Positions 36,660 to 46,853 of a DNA stretch of 64,000 nucleotides are shown here, piece after piece. The stretch is from contig CANPUZ010000059.1 of assembly GCA_947579665.1 (NCBI GenBank), forward strand, positions 558,001-622,000. Reading direction: 5' to 3'. The notes beneath the pieces are model-generated. The model was not told the origin of the DNA, did not search any database, and saw only the letters and a list, made by a program, of their open reading frames with translations. This stretch comes from Sympetrum striolatum. Its lineage: Eukaryota > Arthropoda > Insecta > Odonata > Libellulidae. Position 1 is the stretch's first letter. Every line of letters starts with the position of its first letter. The translations under genes and the position numbers were made by a program.

Positions 36660-36960
36660 AATTTTCTAAGCTTATTTTAAAAATTTTTGATATTCACCGT
36701 CATTGGATTGAGAAGTTCTCCAGGTAATGAATTCAATTCCCTTCTATTGATAAAAGAATATTTCAACACATCAGTTTTCTGTCCACGCTCCTTTATTTTT
36801 AAAATTTGATCGCCGGGCTATAGTTCGGAGAATAGAACCTCCCTCATTAATTGCTGAAAAAGTGCTAAAATTAATTTGTTATAACGGTTTATTACCTCTT
36901 TTATTTCTCTTGCTAAAATCCTATTGCTTTATTTAAATTCTACGTAAGATAGCGTTGTAT
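36660..36960 (-). pseudogene. Non-LTR reverse transcriptase C-terminal scrap
   Basis: The minus strand reads through KERGQKTDVLKYSFINRREL, then NSLPGELL. This resembles the end of Jockey/CR1-type ORF2 proteins (WNSLP...FK..L), with a stop upstream. Too short to place in a clade. Confidence 0.45.
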
Positions 36961-37367
36961 GTTAGAATTCACGAGAGAATGAACAAAGAGTAAACTGCTT
37001 TCCACAGTTGATTTGACCGGTATAAACAAAGCATTCATACAGCAAGGTCTCCAAAACAGAAAGCTTGTACAGGAATTGGGGGATTCCCTCATCAAAAATT
37101 ATGGAATTATTTTGTTTTATGTTTATTTTAATTTAGATCAATCAATCATCATATACAAAAAATCTATTTACAGTAATAGATGTAAAATAAACATAAAACA
37201 GTAATTATAATGCTTGAGTTAGCCAAAAGATAACATAATGTAAACTTGTCCGACTATCTATAGTTGAAATATTCATTCAATAATTGCATAAGAAAGACAT
37301 AACATGAACTTAATAACAAAGAACAGTCCTTACATTACATTGGGTTGTACTTTTGCATCGTTGACTC

Positions 37368-38225
37368 ATGATTTACAAATATGAAAAAAAATATTTAAAA
37401 ATATTATTTACCAGTATTCTGAAATGTGATGTTCTAAATTTAACAAAAGAAATGTTATTGAATCTTAATATTGATATGTGCGTAACTACGGATTTGCTCT
37501 CTCTTGTCAATATTTGCATAATTATTTTCTTTTCAATTCCACATTTTATAACCAACCAGATGGCTTGACTATGGGTTGCCCCTTATCCCTTTTGTTATCT
37601 GAAATATCCATTTGGGAACAAAATTATTTAGCAGTGATAATCCCCTGATGAAACATGTTAACACCTGGCTAAGATATGTGGATGACATTTACTGTACATG
37701 GAATGGTTCTTTAAGACAGTTAAACATGTTTTTGAATTACCTTAACTCGTTACACCCCAACATCAACTTCTCTTTAGAACTAGAATCTGATAAACAACTA
37801 AATTTCCTCGATATCACATTATCAAGATAAGAAAACACGGTTCAGTTCTCCATTTATCGCAAACATACATACACTAATCACACGCTAGTTCCTATCATCC
37901 CACAGAACACAAACAAGCAGCTTTTCATAGCTTATGCAAATTCCCCTCGATTGCCAAAATTACACATGCGAATTAAATGTCATCAAAGAAATCGCCAACA
38001 GTTACACCGATACACTAATTGACACGATTCACACGCGCAATCTAAGGAAACTAAACATATCCAAAATATAACCCACTTTCCCAAACACGGTAAATTCAAT
38101 TTGGGTGAAACTCCCTTTTGTAGGCCGCCTTTCTTACAACATTTCTAACTTCCTCACTCCTTACAATGTCAAGCCCGCATTTTACACCTCACACAACATA
38201 GATAAAATGCTTCTCAATGATAAAG
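37368..38225 (+). pseudogene. Penelope-like reverse transcriptase fragment
   Basis: Several frames together cover the RT of a Penelope-like element. LFTSI near 37410 is followed by FNSTFYNQPDGLTMGCPLS (about 37532-37590, another frame). Then comes RYVDDI with the catalytic aspartates (37672) and NFLDITLSR (37800). After a stop come YRKHTYTN and HPTEHKQAAF blocks, and finally VGRLSYNISNFLTPY near 38120. At least three frame changes or stops show decay. No GIY-YIG endonuclease follows; one is found separately near 44.1 kb. Confidence 0.8.
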
Positions 38226-38350
38226 ATTTACAAATAGTTTGATATGAAGAAGAAAAATACATAATTTATTCATGAAACAATAATTATAATCTGGAAGGAA
38301 TTGATAATGTAAAAGTATACACATAAGACTTTAGAAATGAGGTGTAATAT

Positions 38351-38626
38351 TCATTCTTTTAAAAGGTTTTTTAGGTTTTCAAAAAAGAAAAGTTCTTTTA
38401 CCCAGCTTAGAATAATAACCTTATCCTTTCTGGTTAGATTATTTCTTATATCCAATAAGTCCCTCATTATTCTTGGGCATAAATTGTAGATCTTAATTAA
38501 TAAATAGGAGAACTGTAACTGTGTTCTACTTTTTGGCAATACAAATTTAAATTTAGCTACAATATGTACTATATACCATATGCAGTTTATGCATAAATTT
38601 CCCATGTTTTTTGCTAACACTTTCAT
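38351..38626 (-). pseudogene. Possible non-LTR ORF2 C-terminal fragment
   Basis: An open frame of 91 codons containing KSRTQLQFSYLLIKIYNLC then PRIMRDLLDI, in the pattern of the last block of Jockey-type reverse transcriptases (ordered SY..KIWN.LP..I). No catalytic motif is present, and the call rests only on this similarity. Confidence 0.35.
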
Positions 38627-38802
38627 AATTTGAAATATTATTCAAATAGCCAAGCATGTAAATCCACATTACAGAAGGTGATATTATTTGTGAATAAAAT
38701 ATATATGGTTGAATTTCAAAGTTTGGTAATGGTTATATTCAATTTCTTTGCCGCTAGTGGGACGAAACCATACTGCCCTTTGCCTACAAAGTCCCCCAAA
38801 CG

Positions 38803-39130
38803 GCATGTTAAATTGTTCTGCCTCAGTAGCTTAGCTGGTTAAAGCATTCTCCCAGCAAGAGGAAGATCCCGGGTTCGATTTCCGGCCTTGGTGGACTTAG
38901 ATAATAATATATAAATTAATCACTTATCTTCCAAGTTTAGATGGAATATAGAGTTCGAAATTACTGTCGTAGATAAATATTTACATCTTATCTATGGAGA
39001 GAGTCATGTGCTGGCCACGTCAGATTTTTTTTAATCATTCTACCATTTTACACCTCGTGCGGCATTTTCATTTATTTCTTATTTAATTTAATTTAGTCTC
39101 GTTACAACTTGGCGCCCAACGTGTGGGGCC
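38803..39130 (+). mobile_element. Possible LTR end plus primer-binding site
   Basis: TGGCGCCCAACGTGTGGGGC at 39110-39129 resembles the primer-binding site of many invertebrate Gypsy-type LTR elements and comes three bases after CTCGTTACA, a plausible LTR terminus. TGTTAA at 38804 could be the LTR start, which would put the SINE-like sequence inside the LTR. No second LTR or gag/pol was found, so only a remnant can be claimed. Confidence 0.4.
38819..38895 (+). repeat. tRNA-Ala-like SINE head
   Basis: Pol III A box TAGCTTAGCTGG (38827-38838) and B box GGTTCGATTTCC (38872-38883), which has one extra T. Between them is an anticodon stem-loop, TTCTC-CCAGCAA-GAGGA, with anticodon AGC (Ala). The acceptor stem does not pair, so this is a tRNA-derived SINE or pseudogene rather than a working tRNA. 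Confidence 0.7.
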
Positions 39131-39640
39131 TTTTTAATTATTTTTACTTTTGATTTTTAAATAGTATCGTAACAAAAGCCTCTCCTCTGACATCTCATTC
39201 CTGTATAATATAATTGAATGCAAAATCAGTTCTCTTTTCCTACTCTCTCTCTTTCCGAGTTCCTTGGAGAACAACTCGCCCATTCTCTCTGAGCAATCCT
39301 CGTCTATCAACTGTAAAACGACCACTCTTTTTCCATTAACTGCCTTTATTCACTTCTTCTCTTCTCCTAATTCCATCCAAAATATGGTTGCAACAGATTG
39401 CCTTTTTATAATTTTATTCATTATTTAAATTAAGTTTAAGTTGTTGATTTTTTTATATACATTGTTCTCACTGATTGTGGGTTTTTACTTGCTTCTTGTT
39501 ATTTCGTCAACTGTAAATGGCCTCGTGCTGTTTGTTGATACTTACTAATATATAAATAACTTTACCATGGGCTTAGTGTAATGTGGTGGAATACATGTTT
39601 GTCCTTCAGAATTAAACAAAAGTGTTAATGTGTGTGTTTT
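39131..39640. other. Intronic DNA, nothing further recognised
   Basis: Possibly the leader of the LTR remnant; contains a CT-rich stretch at 39230-39290. Confidence 0.35.
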
Positions 39641-39648
39641 GTCTTCAG

Positions 39649-39711
39649 GATGAAGTGTCTGGTGGCAATTCGAATGACGACTTGGGAATGGAGGACCAGG
39701 AGGCCTTGGAG
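39649..39711 (+). pseudogene. ZAD gene, exon 3 (acidic linker)
   Basis: Preceded by TGTCTTCAG and followed by GTAATA. 21 codons, phase 0 at both ends, reading DEVSGGNSNDDLGMEDQEAL plus E. Small size, acidic composition and phase match the neighbouring exons. This fits the unstructured linker after a ZAD domain. Confidence 0.6.
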
Positions 39712-39989
39712 GTAATATTCCTACGATTTTGCTTTTTTGTTAATTGCTTTTACAGACTCCCCTTCTTACGACCGTCCGAAGTTACGACCGGAATTTTTTG
39801 AAAAGTGTAATTTGAAACTAAGATAAAAATTTACTAAACTTTTAACTGGGAATGGCTAGGAATGTATATACAGGTATATATGTATGTACAGGTAGAGGTA
39901 GGAGCTATTGAATAATTCGATTTCTTGCTTCAATGGAATTATTCGAATAAAGCGTTTTGATTTTTCACTACATCATAACAGAGTGAAGT

Positions 39990-40850
39990 TATTCAACTGT
40001 TTTTAGTAAGTTAAAAATAATAGAATAGATTTATTCAATTGTTTTTTGTGAGTTTAAATAATTGAATAGATTTATTCAATTGTTTGAATTGAGTTAAAAA
40101 TAATAGAATAGATTTATTCAATTGTTTGAATTGAGTTAACAATAATAGAATAGATTTATTTGATTGTTTTTAGTGAGTTTAAAATAATAGAATAGATTTA
40201 TTCAATTGTTTTAAGCGAGTTAAAAATAATAGAATAGATTTATTCGATTGTTTTTAGTGAGTTAAAAATAGTAGAATAGATTTATTCAATTGTTTTAAGT
40301 GAGTTAAAAATAATAGAATAGATTTATTCAATTGTTTTTTGTGAGTTTAAATAATTGAATAGATTTATTCAATTGTTTGAATTGAGTTAAAAATAATAGA
40401 ATAGATCTATTCAATTGTTTGAATTGAGTTAACAATAATAGAATAGATTTATTTGATTGTTTTTAGTGAGTTTAAAATAATAGAATAGATTTATTCAATT
40501 GTTTTAACCGAGTTAAAAATAATAGAATAGATTTATTCGATTGTTTTTCGTGAGTCAAAAATAATAGAATAGATTTATTCAATTGTTTTTAGTGAGTTAA
40601 AAATAATAGAATAGATTTATTCGATTGTTTTTAGTGAGTTAAAAATAATAGAATAGATTTATTTGATTGTTTTTAGTGAGTTAAAAATAATAGAATAGAT
40701 TTATTCGATTGTTTTAAGTGAGTTAAAAATAATAGAATAGATTTATTCAATTGTTTTAAGTGAGTTAAAAATAATAGAATAGATTTATTCGATTGTTTTT
40801 AGTGAGTTAAAAATAATAGAATAGATTTATTCGATTGTTTGAATTGAGTG
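39990..40850. repeat. 42-bp minisatellite with higher-order repeat
   Basis: About 20 copies of a 42-bp unit, AATAGATTTATTCGATTG then TTTTTAGTGAGTTAAAAATAAT-type, with few differences. A distinctive run of variants (GTTTTTTGTGAGTTTAAATA, then TTTGAATTGAG twice, then TTTATTTGATTG) occurs at 40031 and again at 40324. The array therefore contains a seven-unit higher-order repeat of about 293 bp, copied twice. Confidence 0.92.
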
Positions 40851-41949
40851 ATTCACTCATTGAAAGGAAGTGAGTGAATATTCGAATTAATCTGCTGCAT
40901 TCTTTCACTCATTTACTTGATACACGTTCAAGAGGAGAAGATAGAAGTTGCATGGTCCCATTTAGGAAGTCTGCCAGAGATATGTGATGCTGATAAAATA
41001 TGAATTACTCTCAAAGAGCACAAAATTGAAAGGGATGAAAAAATTACCTTAATAATTGAGTACTATGTGTACTAATATAGTATTAATGTAAATCAAATTT
41101 TTAATTAGAAATTATGTATTTTCCAAATATGATAATGAAAAAAAGTTTGTATGAAGATTGGAAATAATTGTTAGCTTGATAAATGACATTTTTTATTGTT
41201 TTAATGCATCACAATAATTTATAAAATTTTGAATAATGAAAACAGATTAGATCTTAAGCAAATAATCAAAGTACCTTTATTTTCGGTGCATGGCTTTCTT
41301 TTCTAATCACATTCTGCTGGAATATTACTATTTTTCCTCCTTGGCTATCTTTTTAATTTTCACGAAGGGGAAAATGAAGTGACAAATCACTTTTTCGGAA
41401 ATACTAATAACGAATTCAATTAGATATGTTAGAATCACAAACTTATTAAAAAGTAAAGGACTGGAAACTGCTGAAACTTACTGTCTCTCTTAATGTCCGT
41501 AGCCGCAAGATGGCAGTACTGAAGACTAATCCTTTGAAACCATAATCTTATATGGAGTAAATGGAAATAAAGTATGATTATGATACATACGTAATAAAGA
41601 GCAATTTGTACCAAAGATGGAATTAAGAGTAATTGATTTATCCATCAATAAGTAATTTTGAATTGAATACAAAACAATTGATTAAGTCGGGCCGATTAGC
41701 AAATCCAAAGAATAAGTGCATACCACAGGCAAAAAACCATTACTTATAAACCGATTGATGTCTTAAATGTAGTAGTTGAGCTTAAAAAATAAGTAATACA
41801 TTATTATAATAAAAATGTATTTTATGTTTGCTCGTGGCATCTGGTAATATGTGCAAAACTGTCTTGTTCACGAAAATCCTAGTCATTAACCACGTGGACT
41901 CTACAGCAGTGATTCCACATTGTTGTGTGTGCTTCCTTTGAAACTGAAC

Positions 41950-42620
41950 ATTTTCGCATAAATGCCTAGTTTTTGCAGGTATCTTAGTAAATTGCTACAT
42001 AAGAAGAAAGTTTTTGTTCTTTTTTAAGAAAGATCTCGTTTAGATCTTCAAAAAGAGTACGAATTCGACTACGTTTACTCCTATTTCAAGCAACAGGGGG
42101 CCAAAAAAACTAAACAATTTCAAAACATTTCCTAGTTTTGCAATTTCTTCGCAGATTACTAGAAGATGTGTCATTTTTGAGCAAAAACTGAATTTTAAGC
42201 TAAAAGGAGGCAAATCTCTGAAAAGTTTGGCAAAAATGCCCAGTTTTTGCGGATATCTTCTTAAATTGCAAATAAGAACGGAAGTTTTTGTTCTTTCTCA
42301 TTTGGATCATCGAAAAGACCACATATTCGACAATGTTTACACAAATTTAAACCAAAATAGAGCCCAAAAATTGAAAATCTTTTGCGAAAATGCCCAGTTC
42401 TCTCCAGTTTCATCCTGAATTGCTAATATTAATGAAATTTTACTTCATTATTTGGAAAGATCTCTAGGTTACCTTCATGATGAGTCAGAATTGTACAAGG
42501 TTTACTCGAATTTTAAGAAAAATAGAGCCAAAAAACTAAATCTTTTGACCAAAATGACCAGTTTTTGCCGATTTCTTCATATATTTCTGAAGAAAATCAA
42601 TATTTTGTTCAATGATTGGA
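41950..42620. repeat. Degenerate tandem repeat, unit ~155-275 bp
   Basis: AAATG(C/A)C(C/T)AGTTTTTGC-like strings recur near 41960, 42235, 42390 and 42553. Each is followed by a TTCTTA..TTGC and a TTTTTGTTCTTT or AATATTTTGTTCA block, then TTTACNC(A/G)AATTT(A/T)AA. Old and divergent. Confidence 0.55.
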
Positions 42621-42698
42621 AATACATTTGTAACAATGGTTCAACATGAATATTATCATTCACTCGGTAACTATTTAACAATTTTCTTTCTTTTACAG

Positions 42699-42770
42699 CA
42701 TGTTGTGAGTGAAGCTGAAGAGGAAGAGGAGAAAGAAGAAGAAATAGATGTCCGCAGCGTAAACAGGAAG
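42699..42770 (+). pseudogene. ZAD gene, exon 4 (Glu-rich)
   Basis: Preceded by CTTTTACAG and followed by GTTAGT. 24 codons, phase 0 at both ends: HVVSEAEEEEEKEEE followed by IDVRSVNRK. Same size class and phase as exon 3, again an acidic linker. Confidence 0.6.
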
Positions 42771-42955
42771 GTTAGTTTTGGTTGAGCAATAGCGATTGGA
42801 TGAATCCAGTTGACTGAGGTATACAGATTTTTCTCGTTAATTAGGGTATGAGTTAAACAACTTTAAAGTTTTCATTTTATTTTTCTGTTAATTTTATAAT
42901 TCTGCAATTTTATATGCTTTGGAGAAGTACTTAATGTAATGTTGCGTATTACCCG

Positions 42956-43591
42956 TTGCTAAATCCTGCAAAGACGCAAGATATCATCTTTGGTAACTCA
43001 AGGTCCATCCGTAAAATTGACTTTGTTAACATCCGCAACATTACTGTAGATGGTTCGGTTGTCCCCTTTAAGAATTCGGTCCGAAATTTAGGCATCTCCC
43101 TAAGAAACACGCTTTCATGGAATCCGTTAGTCTCCGAAATTTGGAATAAGGTTGGTAAAATAGTATATCAGCTAAAACTAGACAAGAACAATCTACCTCA
43201 AGCAACCCATAAAATGCTAGTTTCCACTCTCTTTCTTCCAGAATTTGACTACTGTTCCCTAGTGTACAATGATCTAACAGCCGAGTTATACCTTAAATTA
43301 CTCCGTCTTCTTAATAACTGCATCCGATTCATTTTTAACCTTCAGAAAGATGTTCATATCTCCCATTACTGCTATCAGTTGAGGTTAAGACCAAATACCA
43401 GCAGAAAATATATGCATGGTTCATTTTTATTTACAGTTTTTCACGATATTCAACAGCAGTATATCTATGACATGTTTACTTACAAATATTCTGTTTCTTG
43501 TAAAACCACCAGCTCCGGCCCTAACTATCTTTTATGTCCAATCCCTCGGACTAATACCTATCTAAAGTCCTTCTTAATTACTGCATCTAAT
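42956..43591 (+). pseudogene. Non-LTR RT C-terminal half, before the insertion
   Basis: It encodes LNPAKTQDIIFG, then VRNLGISLRNTLSWNPLV, LPEFDYCSLVYNDL and LLNNCIRFIFNL, the thumb and connection blocks of Jockey/CR1-type ORF2 proteins. The open frame nominally runs to 43747, but the residues after 43591 come from the inserted element. The rest of this protein continues after the second copy of the target duplication. Confidence 0.8.
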
Positions 43592-44059
43592 ATAATTAAT
43601 ATGTTCTATCCTTACTTTGTGGAATTCAGTATAAACCATTGTAATCAAACACTTAGTAACTTCCACAATTTTATTTCAAACGACCGGTTTTGTGAATCAG
43701 TTGACATCTTCAGGTACATGTATAGGAATTTCCTGACATATATATGAGAGACGAAAGGGGGGTTAGGAGGAAACAAAGAAGCAGGTACGGAAAGGAGTGG
43801 GGAGGGGTTAGGAAAAAAATATTCATTTGTGAGCATTACCTTTTTCTGCTAGTAATCTCGATGATTTCGAGAGCGTCGAGGCGGGGTCCTTCCATCTCCT
43901 GATGAAGGAGTCGAGGCTGAAAGTAGGGATCTGGAAGTGGTGGATTTTATCTGGAAGTATTCTCCCAGGCAGGGGGATAAAATAGACCAGCCAGATAAAA
44001 TCTGACCAGCATTCTATACTCCAAGATCCCTGGGAACTTTATGCACAGGCAAAGATAAG

Positions 44060-44400
44060 AGGGACCTGGACTCGCTCAGTGGGGTATAGGAACTATCGTG
44101 CAATGATTGTCCCACTATCTACGTGGACAGACCAGAAGGGCCCTAAAGACGAGGATTTCAGAACATAAGCGTTTCCTACGGGGTCCTTACCGGGGGTCCA
44201 GGCTTGACCTTTGCAGACCATCTCAACAATCAGAGCCACAGCAGCGTCTTTCAGCCTCACTCCTTCATCGGGAGACGAAAGGACGCCGCCTCGACACTCT
44301 TAAAATCATCGAGACACCCGTCTCCTCTCTCATATGTATGTCACGAAATCTCTATACATGTACCTGAAGATGTCAACTCGTTGACGAAACCGGTCATTTG
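44060..44400 (+). pseudogene. GIY-YIG endonuclease remnant of Penelope-like element
   Basis: One frame reads LSGV-stop-ELSCNDCPTIYV and, after a one-base shift, GQTRRALKTRISEHKRF continues. The pattern SGVY...C..C...YVGQT.R..KTR..EH is that of the Penelope C-terminal GIY-YIG nuclease, which nicks target DNA. The tyrosine of the first motif has become a stop, and a second frame change follows before ADHLNNQSHS. Confidence 0.75.
44364..44395 (+). ncRNA. Hammerhead-like motif at the Penelope 3' end
   Basis: CTGAAGA, then T, then a hairpin GTCAA-CTCG-TTGAC, then GAAA, then CCGGTC. This has the order of a hammerhead core (CUGANGA, stem II, GAAA, short self-complementary stem III, UC cleavage position). 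One extra base after CTGAAGA and no visible stem I pairing argue against activity. Minimal hammerheads are documented in Penelope-like elements. Confidence 0.3.
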
Positions 44401-44443
44401 AAATAAAATTGTGGAATTTACTAAGTGTTTGATTACGATGGTT

Positions 44444-44566
44444 TTACTGCATCTAATTTCTGGAACAACCTGCCAGTATGTATTAAAAATTCCACTTCTT
44501 CACAATCATTTAAAGAAAAAGTGATTGATTACCTTATTGTTACCACAGAATGACTTTAAAACCTTA
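44444..44566 (+). pseudogene. Non-LTR RT C-terminus, after the insertion
   Basis: After the duplicated target site the protein signature resumes with FWNNLPVCIKNS and SFKEKVIDYL and ends at TGA in the 3' region. This is the standard WN-LP...FK..L terminal block. It is in the frame that continues the part before 43591 once the insertion is ignored. Confidence 0.75.
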
Positions 44567-44862
44567 ATCCTGGCTTATTTCTTTTTCCTTTTTGGTATCA
44601 TCTTTATGTCAATAGTCTATAATTTGTATTATTATCTTATGAGAACAGATAATATTTGTATAACTTTTTTCTGCTCTTATGGGACTTTCTCAGAGCATAA
44701 TAAAATTGTTATTATTATATTAATTATAGAAATTGAAATTAAGACCCATCATGCATGTTGAGGGAGTTTACTAGTAAGATGATAAAGGGGATTTCTGTTT
44801 GAAAGCAATTAATTAAACTAAAAACTATAATAGCAAGTCACAGTTCCTTGTGGTTATTGCAG

Positions 44863-45053
44863 ATGCCGTCATCTTATGCACAAGTGTATGAGGACCAGCA
44901 GAGGGCGTCTTCATGGCACCACCAATCTCAGCAGCACCATTCTCAACAGCACCAGCACCCGTTAGCGCAGCACCTGCCACCACACATACCATCTCACCAC
45001 AGCCACGCCAACCAATGCCGCCACCCGTTGTCCATCCACAACCCAGCCAACAA
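44863..45053 (+). pseudogene. ZAD gene, exon 5 (His/Gln-rich)
   Basis: Preceded by TGGTTATTGCAG. In phase 0 it reads MPSSYAQVYEDQQRASSWHH, then a run of SQQHHSQQHQHP and further H/Q/P-rich residues. The other frame is closed by a stop near its start. A donor-like GTACGT follows at 45054, ending in phase 2. Without splicing the frame runs on to a TAG at 45082. Low-complexity H/Q linkers are common in insect zinc-finger regulators. No C2H2 finger exon was found downstream in the window. Confidence 0.5.
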
Positions 45054-45100
45054 GTACGTCTTCATTCATTCCACAATGAAGTAGTTGAAATTATTATAAT

Positions 45101-46250
45101 AATGATATCTATTATATATAATTCCTTCCCTGGATTCATATATATAGATAGGATACTAATTCACAGCCTAAGCCACAAGCGTCATTGACATGAAATTTTT
45201 ACGACATATTGACCATAACGTGTAACCGCCAGAAAAAATGCGATTTTGAACATCATTTACACAGGTTCGATTCCAGAGGGCCCCAAAGTCCCAATTTTCA
45301 CCATAAAGATACATGGTAGAGATTTTCAAAAAATATTTTGAGGCACTTCCCGGCAAAGTAGAGAGCTAAAATTCGAGAGATCGCTAGATGTTGTGCAAAT
45401 CCAAAGAAAACCATTCAGATATCATTAAAGATGATTCTTGGTTCAATGCTAGGTCAAGGCAAATATTCTCCTGTTTAATTTACATTACAATTTTTAAGAT
45501 TTTTTTAATCACTTCCCAATAAGATGGAAACTTGAAACTCAACATGTAGATAGAGATCGTAAATATCTTTTATATACGTTGTTGAACGTTCCGCTGATTG
45601 TCCTTAATTCGTTTCCAGAGAGCCATTTACATTGCTCTATGCATTTCTTATGGAGATAAGGGAAACACATTTTAGGTACTTCCCGGCATGATATCGACTT
45701 CAAACTTTGGATTAAATAAGATCAGGTCCAAACAAGTAATACTGTGTATTCACAGCTGCCAATATGTCCTGGGTTCGACACCAGGCATCTCTAAAATTAG
45801 TAACTGTTACGATTTTTAAGAATGTTTTTGAACCCCTTCCCAATAATATAGAAACTTGAAACTCAGCATATAGACTGAGATCATAGATTCATTTCAAATA
45901 CGTCTTTTAGATTTCCTTGATCGTCCTTGGTTCGATCCCAGAGAGCCATTTACATTGCCGTATGCATTTCAGATGGGGTTAAGGTTGTCTTATTTCAGGG
46001 CATTCCCGGTATGATATGGACTTCAAACTTTACATTGGATAAAATCAGGTCCTAACAAGTTATAATGTCTATTCGCATCTGCCAATAGGTCCTGGGTTTG
46101 ACACCAGTGGTATACAAAAATTAGGAATTGCTACAATTTTTAAGATTTTTTTAACCCCTTCCTGGGAACATTGAAACTCAAAACTGGGCATGTGAGTAAA
46201 GATTATAAATACATTTCATATGGTTGCAGTATGTAAGCAACATTTTACTC
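45101..46250 (+). mobile_element. Dispersed modular repeat copy (forward)
   Basis: The spacer-like start (TCTATTATATATAATTCC) precedes GGATACTAATTCACAGCC (45151). Modules with T-arm-like motifs lie near 45265, 45450, 45605, 45770, 45930 and 46095. It ends at a degenerate hairpin (GGTTGCAGTATGTAAGC) plus CATTTTACTC. The module before the hairpin is shortened. Confidence 0.8.
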
Positions 46251-46853
46251 TTTGTAGAATAGGGAGGGAGACCTCAGATACCAATATGCATTTTAATAAA
46301 TCTCAAAAATCGCAGATAAGTTTTATTATAAATTGTGTTTTCTTCAGGCATTTGCGAATTTTCAAAATAATCACACAAATTTTAATAGGTATCCCGTACA
46401 TATGATTTCTGATTAAGAATTGAGGTATGTACAGAAAGTTAGTACCATTATGTTCAACTGTCACCGCAACGCTAGTGTCACAGTTCTCCGTATGCACACT
46501 TGTCTCTCTGGTTGATTCCCTTGGCTTTTAAAAGGAGATATTTTACCTCTTAGTGTAAATATAGTTAATCATTCAAATTTTTGGTGTGAAATAAAATTAT
46601 TACTCAATGATATAAGTTCTGCTTCTGTTCTGCGGGTTACTATGGTTCTTAAATTGAAATACTCATCATCATCATTGTATTTCTGTCCACATACAGGCCT
46701 CAACAGAACTGCTTTCTCCATCTCTATCCCCAGCATCCTTTTTCAGATATATTCCTTTCCTCTCTTCAAATCAGTTTGCATTCCGAATTTCATTCTCCCT
46801 CTTCCCCATCGATCTTTCCTTCAAAAATCTACTTCTGCAGGCATTCTTAGTAT
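46251..46853. other. Unassigned stretch between modular repeats
   Basis: Mixed AT-rich DNA with a pyrimidine-rich segment at 46640-46840. No supported feature. Confidence 0.35.

Larger units (their letters stand above)
33561..39648 (+). other. ZAD gene intron 2, transposon-filled
   Basis: About 6 kb between GTGAGT and TCTTCAG. It holds a modular repeat copy, CR1-like and other non-LTR fragments, a Penelope reverse transcriptase, a SINE head and an LTR/primer-site remnant, listed separately. Confidence 0.6.
39712..42698 (+). other. ZAD gene intron 3
   Basis: Bounded by GTAATA and TTTTACAG. It contains the 42-bp minisatellite and a second degenerate tandem repeat. 40860-41950 holds no recognisable feature. 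Confidence 0.5.
43592..44443 (+). mobile_element. Penelope-like element, truncated, with inverted arm
   Basis: Flanked by the perfect 14-bp duplication TTACTGCATCTAAT (43578-43591 and 44444-44457). The right part carries a decayed GIY-YIG endonuclease and a 3' region. The left part (about 43621-43925) is the inverted complement of the right end (about 44240-44441), interrupted by about 100 bp of extra sequence (about 43745-43850). Inverted terminal pieces of this kind are known for Penelope-like elements. Confidence 0.8.
42950..44730 (+). mobile_element. Non-LTR retrotransposon, 5'-truncated and interrupted
   Basis: It starts inside a reverse transcriptase, after the catalytic region, at about 42950. 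It is interrupted at 43591 by a Penelope-like insertion, resumes at 44444, and ends in AT-rich 3' UTR with AATAAAATTGTTATTATTAT near 44715, a typical non-LTR simple-repeat tail. It lies in the same orientation as the host gene. Confidence 0.8.
42771..44862 (+). other. ZAD gene intron 4
   Basis: Bounded by GTTAGT and TTATTGCAG. It contains the nested non-LTR and Penelope-like insertions described separately. Confidence 0.5.

Noticed and set aside
38819..38895. Functional tRNA-Ala gene
   Set aside because: The anticodon arm and boxes are good, but the acceptor stem does not pair and the B box has an extra base.
43895..43920. CTGATGA followed by GAAAG as a hammerhead ribozyme core
   Set aside because: The CTGATGA is part of a perfect CTCCT/AGGAG hairpin, stem II cannot form, and the mirror arm reads CCCGATGA.
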